Origin: Aristolochia californica
Lineage: Eukaryota; Streptophyta; Magnoliopsida; Piperales; Aristolochiaceae
DNA length: 64,000 nt
Direction: 5' to 3'
Assembly (NCBI GenBank): GCA_029961685.1
Contig: JARWKL010000009.1
Span: forward strand, 22,625,237-22,689,236
In this document: piece after piece, positions 54,337 through 63,913 of the stretch
Layout: every line of letters begins with the position of its first letter
How positions within the stretch are numbered: the first letter of the stretch is position 1
Position numbers and translations under genes: made by a program
The notes under the pieces: generated by a model
Seen by the model: the letters and a program-made list of their open reading frames with translations, nothing else
Told to the model about the DNA's origin: nothing
Database searches by the model: none

Positions 54337-54984
54337 CTAGTTCAGATGCACGCTGTCATCAATCTTGTACCACTGCCCCTGGATATTCTTTACATAGCAG
54401 ACATAGTGTCCAAAAATTGCCATTTTGTTAAGCTTACCAATTTTTCTAGACTGGAAGCGCTTTACAACAATTTTCAGAACATTAGGGGCCTCCAAGATGG
54501 TCAGCTTCTGCTTGGCCCTTCCATAGGATTTGCATATACCACAGGTATACTTGTTTTCTCCTTCGAAAATTTTTGTAGAGGTAAATTGATGCAGTGCTTC
54601 TTCAAGAGTTGCAATATTTCCATCTATCTCCACGGTAAGATCCATCATCCAATCATAATGCTCACACTTGTCTACACACCTTATGCACTTTATCTTTGAC
54701 TTAAGAAAACCACCAAAAGTCAATTGGATAAGTGTAGTTTCTGCTGCCACTGGACTCCTGGCATTACATCCAGCCTCTTTGCGACAGGTAGATGGCATTG
54801 CATCCATAGCGGTCCTTAAAAATTCATTGGCCTCTTCTTCTTTTTGGTGCCCAAGATTAATTTGAGGGGGTATTCCAATTGGATACAAAGGAGATTTCCC
54901 TTCTTTTGCCCTCAAGAAGAGGCTCTCAAACTCACATATAACGCAACACTCTTTCTTGGGGCATGCTGATGACTCAAAAGCCAA
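54337..54984 (-). pseudogene. Captured fragment of a ubiquitin-specific protease (UBP15/16/17-like USP domain)
   Basis: This 215-codon frame matches the plant UBP16 group: 'CVICEFESLFLRAKEGKSPL', 'EEEANEFLRTAMDAM', 'ETTLIQLTFGGFLKSKIKC', 'GENKYTCGICKSYGRAKQKL' and the His box 'GHYVCYVKN' with 'WYKIDDSV'. The Cys box with the catalytic cysteine is absent, and about 40-45 residues between 'GKLNK' and 'GHYVCY' are missing. It therefore cannot cut ubiquitin chains. One zinc-binding C-x2-C pair (CIRC) and 'CGIC' remain. Upstream to about 55130 the text 'SSGSSFKVTRLAQLK' also fits this protein but contains stops. Intron-free and in sense with element E. Confidence 0.92.
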
Positions 54985-55139
54985 AGGGGCAGGTTTTCTA
55001 CATTGAGGCCTCGATCTATTACCCCCACTGACCGTCCCTAATTACTTCAATTGTGCAAGCCTTGTAACTTTAAAGCTTGAGCCAGAGCTACCATCTATAG
55101 CAATCTTTTTAGAAGGGGTAGGTTTTTATTTTTGAGAGC

Positions 55140-55616
55140 TAGCTCTACATGCATCACTTGTAGTCAACTCCCTTGCAGGTACAGACTTTCCTCTTGAGAG
55201 CTGGATCTAAGCTTATGATTTATAGGTAGATCCTTCAATGAGTCAGCTTTAACATTTTTCTTGAGCAATTCATCAAACAACTCCCTTGCAGCCCCCATAT
55301 CACCATACTTTGCATCATCATCCACACTCTAATTCCAAGAACCCATTGTAGTAACTATTCCTGGAACACCCAACTTGTCCACAATGAAATCTCTGAAGCC
55401 AAATTTTCCATAAACACGAGAAGAAGCCTCCACACTGCCCTCATACTGTTATTGATTGGTATCCCATGACAAAGTGTTCATTTCCTCAATTTGTACACGG
55501 AGGAAAGAGGGATTCGACTCTCCTGTGATTGTTGTGGCATTTAGAACCTTAGCCTCAATTGACTCATTTTCTATTCTGAGATTTTCGAAAAGAAGTTCCA
55601 CACTTGAATGAGTCAC
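55140..55616 (-). other. Unassigned coding-like body of element E
   Basis: One minus-strand frame is protein-like with only two stops: 'VELLFENLRIENESIEAKVL', 'SSRVYGKFGFRDFIVDKLGV' and 'KYGDMGAARELFDELLKKNV'. The frame is continuous with text from the D1 LTR to its right. It may be part of a further captured gene; the family is not recognised. Confidence 0.45.
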
Positions 55617-56050
55617 TGTTATGGTCCCAGATTTGACACAAGGATTCGTTGGGAAGATCTTGGATCTGCCACGGGTTACGGGTCTGCCATGCATTACTAT
55701 ACGAATAGTAGGAAGACATGGGGAAGAAGAAGATCATTGGAGGATGAGAGAATACGTGGGTTTTTGAGGAAAACCCTAACCTTGAGATCAAGAAGGTGAT
55801 CTCAAGCCTGTTTTCGCTAGATTTAACCTAATTCTCAAAGCTTGTCCTTCTCATTACTCTTACCCCTTAAATAGGGTTCACCCTATTAGGGTTTAATAAA
55901 ATATTACAAAAATATCCCTATGAATAAAATATTCCAAAAATATCCCAATGAAAACATAATTCCAAAAATACCCCTGTGACCTAAAACTGAAATAAAATAA
56001 AGTAAATTAAAGAAAACAAATAAAATAATAATGTTATTGTGTGCATAACA
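55617..56050 (-). repeat. 3' LTR of element D1
   Basis: The 434-bp LTR runs TGTTATGGTCCCAGATTTG...GTGTGCATAACA and is a clear relative of 63448-63913. It contains short AT-rich repeats ('AAAATATTCCAAAAATA') near 55905-55965. Its minus-strand end encodes 'RPVTRGRSKIFPTNPC'. Confidence 0.87.
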
Positions 56051-56440
56051 TTACACCCCCTGGAAGAATGAGCTTGTCCTCAAGCTCGGAAGTAGGGCCT
56101 GTATACCGACGTCTCTACCTATGCCCAAGTAGCATCCGTGTCGCTATCTTTGCTCTCTAGGCGCCCCAACGCGAGAGCATTCCACCCAAGATTTTTTTTA
56201 TTTTTTTTACGGTCGACTATAGGGATGCGTGCCGAATGTCTCTATATCTCCCCAAGCAGCAGCTCTGCCCTTCCGCAATTTTAGACTGGTGTGAAATAGC
56301 CTCTCACAGCGTCCCCCCATTGGCCAGGTTGCATGGCCGACCCTTTGCCAGCCTGGCAACAACAACATCAGGACCAACCCCCTGGGATGGAGAAGACTTA
56401 GCAGCACTGAACCCCTCCATTTGCTGCACCTAGAAACACT
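56051..56440 (-). pseudogene. Chromodomain tail of element D1
   Basis: The ELEDK-coding palindrome GAGCTTGTCCTCAAGCTC lies at 56070-56087, and 'SDTDATWA' follows (near 56110-56140). Farther in, 'GGRCERLFHTSLKLRKGR' (56250-56330) is shared with element E. A T-run (56191-56211) separates two tail-like pieces. Confidence 0.65.
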
Positions 56441-56464
56441 TAGAGGTCTGAAACCATCATGTGT

Positions 56465-56638
56465 ATCACCCCTTGGACTATCCTCTTCCACTGTTATTTT
56501 GTAGCCATTTATATCTGAACCATTGAGTTCCGAGGCCCGAGAGAAACCGCCATCACCACTGAAATCCATGTAAGCAAGCCCCTTAGAAGCACTAGTAGCC
56601 ATGAAAGATGGCAGAAATATCCATGTGTCAGTTTCCTT
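56465..56638 (-). pseudogene. Captured RRM fragment, nucleolin-like
   Basis: About 58 codons read 'SASKGLAYMDFSGDGGFSRA' and 'ELNGSDINGYKITVEEDSPR'. RNP1 is 'KGLAYMDF', and the 'ELNGSD..GY.LTV' pattern is typical of plant nucleolin RRMs; such proteins bind pre-rRNA in the nucleolus. Only the second half of an RRM is present. It is joined in frame to the VHS text upstream through a short spacer with an in-frame 51-base-spaced duplication (56657-56675 and 56708-56726). It cannot be a functional nucleolin. Confidence 0.78.
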
Positions 56639-56766
56639 AGTTGCACATATGACATCAACCTGCCCATTGTATATACTCATGTTTACTCCTTTTGATAAGA
56701 GCTCACCAACCTGCCCATTGTATATAGTCACAGTGGGTGCTGCCTTATCGGGTCTCTGAGGAAATA

Positions 56767-57178
56767 TGTTAGGATCCTCATGAGCCATGGATCTTGTCAC
56801 CCTCCTCTATTCTCTTCCTTCCATTACCTTGCTTGACGTTGAGATGGAATGAGGGATTGATGGATATTGAATTTCGGAAAGGAGAATTGGGGAAAAATGA
56901 GAGAGAGCTTGAAGGAGCTCTTGACCTGTTTATCTAATTTACACTAGCTAAAGTAGACTCAATTCATATCTCTCATTACCCTAGCCGTCCCCTTAAATAG
57001 GGTTGAGGACGTTCAAAACACTAAAGACCCCTTGGGTCAATGGTTCAAACCAATAAATGCTAAACCAACCCAAACCAAAGACAAAACCAAACCAAAAAAC
57101 AATTACATGGAAATTGAAAAACACATTCATTAATTCCTACGCCTGTTGGTAACTCGTGATGCTATAGAGTCCATAACA
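56767..57178 (-). repeat. 3' LTR of gypsy element 7
   Basis: The 412-bp LTR runs TGTTAGGATCCTCATG...GTCCATAACA. Polypurine tract (plus TCACCCCCCCTCTTGG) at 57179-57194. Confidence 0.96.
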
Positions 57179-58228
57179 TCACCCCCCCTCTTGGAGAAAG
57201 GGCTTGTCCTCAAGCTCGAAGGAAGGATATAAGAGTCGGAATGCTGATATGGGCTCCCAAGTGGTGTCACTAGGGTCGGCATCTGCCCATTGGACAAGAA
57301 TTTCCCAATCACCTTGAATGTGGCGTGCTTTTACTACCTGAACTGGAATAGAAAGGACTCTGCCCTCATGTAGTGGCGGCAGTGGAGTGTGCAGTAGGGG
57401 CGAGTCACCCTGGAAGGGCTTCAATTGGGAGACGTGAAATACATTATGGATCTTTGATTCCGGTGGTAGCTACAAGCGGTATGACACGGGCCCAATTTTG
57501 TCCAATACCTGAAATGGACCATAATATTTTGGAGACAACTTATGGCGCTTGGATGCAGTCAGGGACAGCTGGCGGTAGTGTTGAAGCTTTAACCACACAT
57601 AGTCTCCAGGGAAATAAGATACCTCCCGGTGCTTCTTATCATAATAGCGTTTCATAGAGTGTTGGGCCTCCTGTAGATGAGTACGTACCTTAGTGAGCAT
57701 AGCGTCTCTTTCAGCTAACGCTTGGTCCAAAGTGACGACTTTGGATGCCCCAGGTTCATATGGTAATAGACGAGGTGGATCTTTGCCATAAACTACCTTG
57801 AAAGGTGTAGTTCCCAGTGTTGTGTGGTAAGATGTGTTATAGAAAAATTCTGCCCATGAAAGCCATTTCACCCACCGTCTAGGTGCGTCCCCCACAAAAC
57901 AACGAAGATACATTTCAATTGTGCGATTGACGACCTCTGTTTGTCCGTCCGTTTGTGGATGATATGCAGACGAAAATGCCAATTGGGTGCCCTGTAATTT
58001 GAATAATTCCTTCCAAAAGATATTGGTAAAAATGGCATCCCTGTCACTGATAATGGATGAGGGAATTTGATGTAATCGGACAATGTTGTCCATAAATAAT
58101 TGAGCGACCTGAGCAGCAGTATATGGATGCGCCAAAGCAATGAAGTGACCATATTTTGAAAATCGATCAACGACGACAAATCTCACAGATTTACCTGATG
58201 AAATGGGAAGGCCAGCAATGAAGTCCAT
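57179..58228 (-). pseudogene. Gypsy element 7 integrase with chromodomain
   Basis: The 252-codon frame 58228-57470 covers the catalytic core ('MDFIAGLPISSGKSVRFVVV', '[14 protein letters not shown]', '[20 protein letters not shown]') and the GPF/Y module ('[19 protein letters not shown]'). D, D and E positions are all present. After a short break, 57424-57179 gives the chromodomain ('WEILVQWADADPSDTTWEPI', 'FELEDKPFLQEGG'), ending at the polypurine tract. The zinc finger ('ACQICQRNKA', near 58305) is cut off by a one-base insertion near 58280. Confidence 0.94.
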
Positions 58229-58394
58229 GGAAATGTCGGACCAGAATTGAGACGGTAGTTGCAGTAGGCTGGCCGGACTTAAAAGATTCAGCCTTGTTTC
58301 GTTGACAAATCTGACAAGCAGCTACATAATCAGCAATTGTGCTCTTCATGCCCTTCCAGTAAAAGTCCCGACAGATTCGAAAATATGTTTTCTG

Positions 58395-59960
58395 TCAACC
58401 CTCATGTGTGCTATCATGGATAGAGGACAGGATGGTGTGAAGAAGTGGGGACGTATGATGCAAAAAGATCCTATTTTTGTAGAGTATGAGATGATCCTGA
58501 ATCGTCCAATGAGGAGCTGCTGTCCCCTGTTGAATATCCTGATATAATGACATGAGATCCGGATATTGATGTACTTCCTCATGAATAGAATCTAATACCA
58601 GTGAACGTGGGTGACTGATAGCATAAACTTGTGTGGCTGAATTATCCCGAGGTGATAAAGCATCAGCCCCCAAATTCGAACTACCTGGCTTATAGTGAAC
58701 CGTAAAATTGAAGCCCATGAGTTTAGTTAACCAATGCTGTTGTGGGGATGTGGTGAGGCGCTGTTCAAGAATATACTTGAGGCTGCAATGATCTGTACGC
58801 ATGAGAAACGGTCATCCCCAGAGATAAGGTCGCCAATGTTGGACAACCTTGGCTAACCCAATCAATTCCCTCTCATATGCAGCTAACTTATGGTGGTGTT
58901 GTCCCAACTGACGGCTAGAATAAGCAATGGGGTGTCCCAATTGTTGTAACACTGCCCCTATACCTCCCTCGGATGCATCACATTCCACCACAAAGTCTTC
59001 CTCAAAATCTGGTAAATGTAGGACTGGCGTCGAGGCTAAGGCCTCCTTTAATAGGTGAAAGGCTTGTTCTGCTGAAGAAGACCAGTTGAAGGCATGTTTT
59101 TTGAGAAGGTTGTTGAGTGGTGCTGCTATCTGGCCATAAGATTGGATAAATTTTCTGTAATATCCCGTTAGGCCCAAAAATCCCCTTAATGCTGTGATGG
59201 AGGTGGGAATCGGCCAATCTGTTACTGCTTGTATCTTGCTCTGGTCAACTTTCACGCCCATAGCTGATATGACGTGGCCAAAATATGCCACCTCAGATGT
59301 ACCCATAGAACATTTTGATTTATTCAAAACCAAATGATGAGAGCGTAGAATGGTAAATACCTGATGGAGGTGGTGGAGATTATCTTCCCAATTTTTGTTG
59401 TAGACCAAAATGTCATAAAAAAAGACTAACACATAGTTGAGCAGAAGTGATGAAAATACCTCATTCATGAGGGCCTGAAAGGTGGAGGGTGCATTGGAGA
59501 GACCGAAGGGCATGACGAGGAACTTGAAAAGACCGTGATGTGTGCGGAACACACTCTTCTCCACATCCACCAGGTGAACTCTTATTTGATGATAGCCCGA
59601 TTTCAAATCTAATTTGGTAAAAATTGTTGCACCATGTAACTCATCCAGCAACTCGTCCACGACTGGAATGAGGAACTTGTCTTTAATTGTTTGCAAGTTG
59701 AGTTGCCTATAGTCGACACAAAATCTCCATGATTTATCCTTTTTACGTACTAGTAACACTGGTGAGGAAAAAGGAGATCGACTGGGCTGGATCACACCCT
59801 GAGCGAGCATATGCATGCACTGTCGTTCTATTTCATCTTTCTGTATATGCGGGTAACGATAAGGCCGCACCACTACTGGATCAGTTCCCAACTTTAAACG
59901 AATGCGGTGATTGCAGTGACGCACTGGTGGTAGACCCGTAGGATCATTAAATAAATCCAC
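58395..59960 (-). pseudogene. Gypsy element 7 reverse transcriptase and RNase H
   Basis: The 382-codon frame 59960-58812 and the in-frame continuation 58802-58395 are separated only by a TGA at 58812-58814. Motifs: '[10 protein letters not shown]', 'TKLDLKSGYHQ', '[11 protein letters not shown]', then F-F-Y-D in place of F-F-D-D, 'LRGFLGLTGYYRKFIQSYG', RNase H 'VECDASEGGIGAVLQQ' and 'RTDHCSLKYIL'. Reverting the stop would still leave the changed catalytic aspartate, so activity is doubtful. Confidence 0.94.
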
Positions 59961-59984
59961 AAATGCTGTAAGTAAAGGAGCTAA

Positions 59985-60638
59985 CTAACCATCACCATTG
60001 TGCTGAAGCTGTAAAGTCTGAAGTGCGTTAGGTACCTGTGCCACAATACCTTGTAATGTAATTTGACCCTGTAGTGCTGTAAATGTCATAGTTCGAGCCT
60101 GAAAGTCCCATAATATAGGTCCTAATAACTGGAGCCATTTGATCCCGAGCACCAAATCAAATCCAACCAAGGGAATGACTAGTAAATCTGCCTGAAATGA
60201 ATGTCTCTTAATGGTGAAAGGGGTGTTTGCACATAACCCCACACTTGCAATTTTAGCCCCATTGGCCACTGAAACTGAGAGTCCCCTTTGTTGTTGAATT
60301 TCCAATCCCAATTGTTGCGCGGCTAGTTCACTGATAAAATTATGTGTGCTGCCCGAATTAACTAAAGCAAGTAGCATGAGATGATGTAACCTGGCCTTTA
60401 CCTGCATGGTATTAGAACTACGCAGGCCATGCATGGCATGGAGGGAGAGCTCTGGTTCTTGCTGTACCTCTTCAACAATTTCATTTTCAGGAAGCTCTTC
60501 TGAATCTTCTTCCAACAGCTCAATACTGAATAAGCGTTTACAGGTATGGCCTTGCAGGAATTGTTCGTCACAATTAAAACATAGGCCCTTTGATTTTCTA
60601 GCTTCCATTTCCTGTTTAGTCAAAAATTTATGTGGCAT
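59985..60638 (-). pseudogene. Gypsy element 7 zinc knuckle and aspartic protease
   Basis: A 217-codon frame has the complete zinc knuckle 'CFNCDEQFLQGHTCKRLF', an acidic linker, the protease site 'LLALVNSGSTHNFISE' (asparagine replaces the catalytic aspartate) and 'VGFDLVLGIKWLQLLGPILW'. It ends in a TAG where element 1 has CAG. Confidence 0.93.
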
Positions 60639-61623
60639 AGTGTGTGTGGAGGCACACTGGTAGCCTGATCTGCTCGGTTAGGGGCAGAGGACCCAAAACG
60701 TGGACCAAATGCAGTACCCTGTATTTTGTTGTTCCAAAATGGTTTTCGGTGTAAAGACTCTTTTAGAACTCTCTGTTTGTGTTCCACAGCTTTGGCATAA
60801 TTCATTGCTGAGTCCAAATCTGTCGGACCAAGTAATTCCACTTCCAATCTAACCGCCTCTGTCAATCCAGCATTAAAAATCTGAACATGTAGGTGAGGAG
60901 GAACAAATTCACTGGCTCGGGCCAATCTTTCTTGGAACTTTTTTGGTAAACTTCTAAGGTGCATGTCTGTTTATAGTTGATCAGTTCCCCCACTGGGTTG
61001 CTGCTAGCTGAAGGTCCAAACCTCAACTAGCAAGCATGTTTAAAGTGCAACCAATCCTGAATGGAATGGACATTTTGGTAGTGACGGAACTACATGAGCG
61101 CTTCATCGAGTAGGTGGTAGGCGGCCAAAGTAACCTTGTCCATTTCCATCGTTTGTTGATGATAGAGGAATTGTTCAAAATTTGTGAACCACAGTAAAGG
61201 ATCTTTAGAGCCATCATATGTAGGAAAGTTAAGTTTAAAGTACCTTGGAACCGTGGATGGTCCTTGTGTGTGAGTAGCCATGGGAACCATTGGTTGGCGC
61301 AGGGGTGGATTTGGTGGTGGCGTGAATTGTTGGTGAGGTACTGGTTGTGGTTGAAAATTGGTGGCTGGTGGTGGCGTTGGTGCTTGAAGTGCAGCAAGTT
61401 GTCGGATGACGGTTTGGAGAGATGATTCCAGTGTATGTAATGTATTATTGATGTGAGAAATTTCAGTACCTTGAAGAGTGGATCGTTGTTGAAGTTCTGA
61501 AAGTACTTGACATATGTCCTTTAGAGAAGAGGAATCACCGAGGGTGGACCTGTATGATACCACGTTGTTAGGATCCTCACGAGCCATGGATCTTGTCACC
61601 CTCCTCTCTTCTCTTCCTTCCAT
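60620..61623 (-). pseudogene. Gypsy element 7 gag, start codon inside the 5' LTR
   Basis: The frame 61623-61090 begins 58 bases inside the LTR ('MEGREERRVTRSMAREDPNN') and runs across the LTR edge and the primer site ('VVSYRSTLGDSSS') into the coiled coil and the gag core ('VPRYFKLNFPTYDGSKDPL', 'DKVTLAAYHLLDEALM'). A stop at 61088 and a frameshift near 60950 lead to the C-terminal part (60964-60620, 'FQERLARASEFVPPHLHVQI'). Confidence 0.92.
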
Positions 61624-61977
61624 TACCTTGCTTGACGTTGAGATGGAATGAGGGATTGATGGATATTGAATTTCGGAAAGGAGAATTGGGGGAAAACGGG
61701 AGAGAGCTTGAAGGAGCTCTTGACCTGTTTATCTAATTTACTCTAGCTAAAGTAGACTCAATTCATATCTCTCATTACCCTAGCCGTCCCCTTAAATAGG
61801 GTTGAGGACGTCCAAAACACTAAAGACCCCTTGGGTCAATGGTTCAAACCAATAAATGCTAAACCAACCCAAACCAAAGACAAAACCAAACCAAAAAACA
61901 ATTACATGGAAATTGAAAAACACATTCATTAATTCTTACGCCTGTTGGCAACTCGTGATGCTATAGAGTCCATAACA
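61566..61977 (-). repeat. 5' LTR of gypsy element 7
   Basis: 412 bp, the partner of 56767-57178. Its last 58 bases (sense strand) encode the gag N-terminus. Confidence 0.96.
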
Positions 61978-62187
61978 AAATACTTCTCCAACACGCAATA
62001 GCTCATGATATGCAGCATAATATTGTGGATATCTTGCCCTGGCATCACCAAAAGCCTCTAGCCACGTATCTACTAGGACCACTATTTTCTCCTTTACATG
62101 AAAATCAGGCTTCTGTTTCACAATCCTCACCATCTCGTGCAGAACATTTTTCTCAGCAATATGCATATGAACTATGTCTCCACCCAA
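61978..62187 (-). pseudogene. Captured VHS-domain fragment of a TOM1-like (TOL) protein
   Basis: Seventy codons read 'GGDIVHMHIAEKNVLHEMVR', 'IVKQKPDFHVKEKIVVLVDT' and 'ARARYPQYYAAYHELLRVG', the second half of the VHS domain of plant TOL proteins, which bind ubiquitin and sort cargo at endosomes. The text continues on the other side of element 7 (56725-56766, 'FPQRPDKAAP') exactly as in TOL proteins, so the insertion of element 7 broke it. No intron is present. The first half of the VHS domain and the GAT domain are missing. Confidence 0.9.
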
Positions 62188-63236
62188 TAGGATCTGTGGA
62201 GGGTGATGGCCTTGACCATCCCCCGCAAGAAGAACAGGAAAACATGCTGTTGAGGTAGCTCTTCGAAAGCACCACTGGCAAAGTGAATCATGACAATTAT
62301 ATCAGCATATCCTTCGACCTTGTGTATGGTAGCTTCAAACGGTTCTCCTTCTGGTGCTGTAGAAAATTGCCGAGTCAAATCTGTTGTCACAATGTCAACC
62401 CATGATATCACCTCAAGAATAGAACATACCGGCAAACCTTCACCATATGCAACATCATCGTTGCATTCTAACTCAACAAAAAGATTGCCAAATGCAATTA
62501 TAGGTTCTGCTACAGGTTTGACATCTTCAACAGAACTAGACTTTATTTGTGCAGACTCAACTGAGGCACTACTAGTAGTAGAATCATTCAACACTAATAC
62601 ACCTTTCTCAGCAGACCCATCTGTAGTTCCAGCACTAATAGCCGAATCATTCAACACTAATGCATCCTTATCATTAGATACAGGTTCCCTTCTCTTAGCC
62701 GATGATATTTTCTCCACCATTATGCTTCTTGGAGCCCGCATAATCTTGCATGAAATATTTATACCCAACTCAAAAAACACTGCAATTAGCTTCTCATCAT
62801 CTATAGCCTCTGTAACCAATTCCAGAAAACTCAACAGAATTTCTATTAACACAAACCCTCTATGATAAGTAAACCCTTTCTCAAACAGAGGGGGAACAAC
62901 TTCATTGATCCCATTATCAATGGCATTCAGCTCCCTCCAACTCACTCCAGAAATTCCAACAGAATTTCCTGCAGGCAACTGAGTCATGGACAACAATGGA
63001 AAAGGAGAGGTAAAAGATGATTCCAATTTATGTTTTCTCACTTGCAGTGCATAATGACAACCTTTAGTGCAAACAAAACTAATAGCATCATTATACAACC
63101 AACCAAACATCTTCACTACACCCAAAAACGTTTTATCTCCATTTCGAACCACGATGGCTCCCTTCCCATATGCTGCACTCCCACGGAAATGAAACTTATT
63201 CCCTAACAGTGCCCGAGCAACAAATATGGAACCCAA
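62172..63236 (-). CDS. 354-codon open frame in element D1, family not recognised
   Basis: The frame is uninterrupted from 'MGSIFVARALLGNKFHFRGS' to 'ALTLH'-type text ending 'HRSYWVET', and overlaps the VHS fragment by 16 bases in another frame. It looks composite. One block ('NGINEVVPPLFEKGFTYHRG', 'LVTEAIDDEKLIAVFFELGI') resembles a folded protein. A serine/threonine-rich linker with a near repeat follows ('ALVLNDSAIS' and 'VLVLNDSTTS'). The third block is 'SILEVISWVDIVTTDLTRQF', 'PEGEPFEATIHKVEGYADII'. No signal peptide or clear membrane helix is seen. Since neighbours on its 3' side are captured gene pieces in the same sense, it is probably also derived from host mRNAs. The start at 63236 is simply the first ATG. 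Confidence 0.5.
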   Translation of the reverse strand: MGSIFVARALLGNKFHFRGSAAYGKGAIVVRNGDKTFLGVVKMFGWLYNDAISFVCTKGCHYALQVRKHKLESSFTSPFPLLSMTQLPAGNSVGISGVSWRELNAIDNGINEVVPPLFEKGFTYHRGFVLIEILLSFLELVTEAIDDEKLIAVFFELGINISCKIMRAPRSIMVEKISSAKRREPVSNDKDALVLNDSAISAGTTDGSAEKGVLVLNDSTTSSASVESAQIKSSSVEDVKPVAEPIIAFGNLFVELECNDDVAYGEGLPVCSILEVISWVDIVTTDLTRQFSTAPEGEPFEATIHKVEGYADIIVMIHFASGAFEELPQQHVFLFFLRGMVKAITLHRSYWVET

Positions 63237-63447
63237 AAAAATAAGCCAACATTGCCAAATTGATAAGGAAGAGTCTCACTGCTGCTGGTTTAGTAGTAGA
63301 AAAATAAAACAGCACCCAAACATTTTTTTCTATCAATCCCTTTTCCCTATATACCCAAAATTCTGCCAAAACTTTATCATTCATTGGCTACTTCTACTGC
63401 CGAATGAATCCACTTTGCCCAAATAATTTTCAAAATAAAATGCAACA

Positions 63448-63913
63448 TGTTACGGTCCTGGATCTGACACAAGGATTCGTTGGGAGAATCTTAGATCTGC
63501 CACAGGTTACGAGTCTGCCATACATTACTGTAGGGATAGTAGGAAGACATGGGGAAGACAAAGATGGATGGAGGATGAGAGAATACGTGGGTTTTTTTTA
63601 GGAAACCCTAACCTCGAGATCAAGAAGGTGATCTCAAGCCTGTTTAAGCTGGATTTAACCTAATTCTCAATCCTTCCCTTTCTCATTACTCTTACCCCTT
63701 AAATAGGGTTCACGCTGTTAGGTTTAATATAAAGTATTGCAAAAATACCCTTGTAAATAAAATATTCCAAAAAATACCCCTGTAAATAAAATATTCCAAA
63801 AAATACCCCTATAAATAAAATATTTCAAAAATACCCCTGTGGCCTAAACTGAAATAAAATAAAGTAAATTAAAGAAAAATAGCTAAAATAATAATGTTAT
63901 TGCGTGCATAACA
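63448..63913 (-). repeat. 3' LTR of element D2
   Basis: The 466-bp LTR runs TGTTACGGTCCTGGATCTG...GCGTGCATAACA, a clear relative of 55617-56050. It has one more copy than D1 of a roughly 26-bp unit ('AAAATATTCCAAAAAATACC' type) near 63750-63830. Confidence 0.87.

Larger units (their letters stand above)
56767..61977 (-). mobile_element. Gypsy (chromovirus) element 7, family A, best preserved
   Basis: This 5211-bp element has two 412-bp LTRs (56767-57178 and 61566-61977) and a perfect target duplication AAATA (56762-56766 and 61978-61982). It splits the captured VHS fragment. By eye the LTRs differ at 9 positions (about 2%), so the insertion is recent. The complete order gag, zinc knuckle, protease, reverse transcriptase, RNase H, integrase and chromodomain is present with only a handful of stops, several of which are C-to-T changes (CGA to TGA at 58812 and near 58395, CAG to TAG near 59985). 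Confidence 0.97.

Noticed and set aside
55617..63913. A single complete LTR element D with LTRs at 55617 and 63448
   Set aside because: The right LTR has no primer site on its left and is followed by its own polypurine tract and chromodomain tail, so it must be the 3' LTR of another element.
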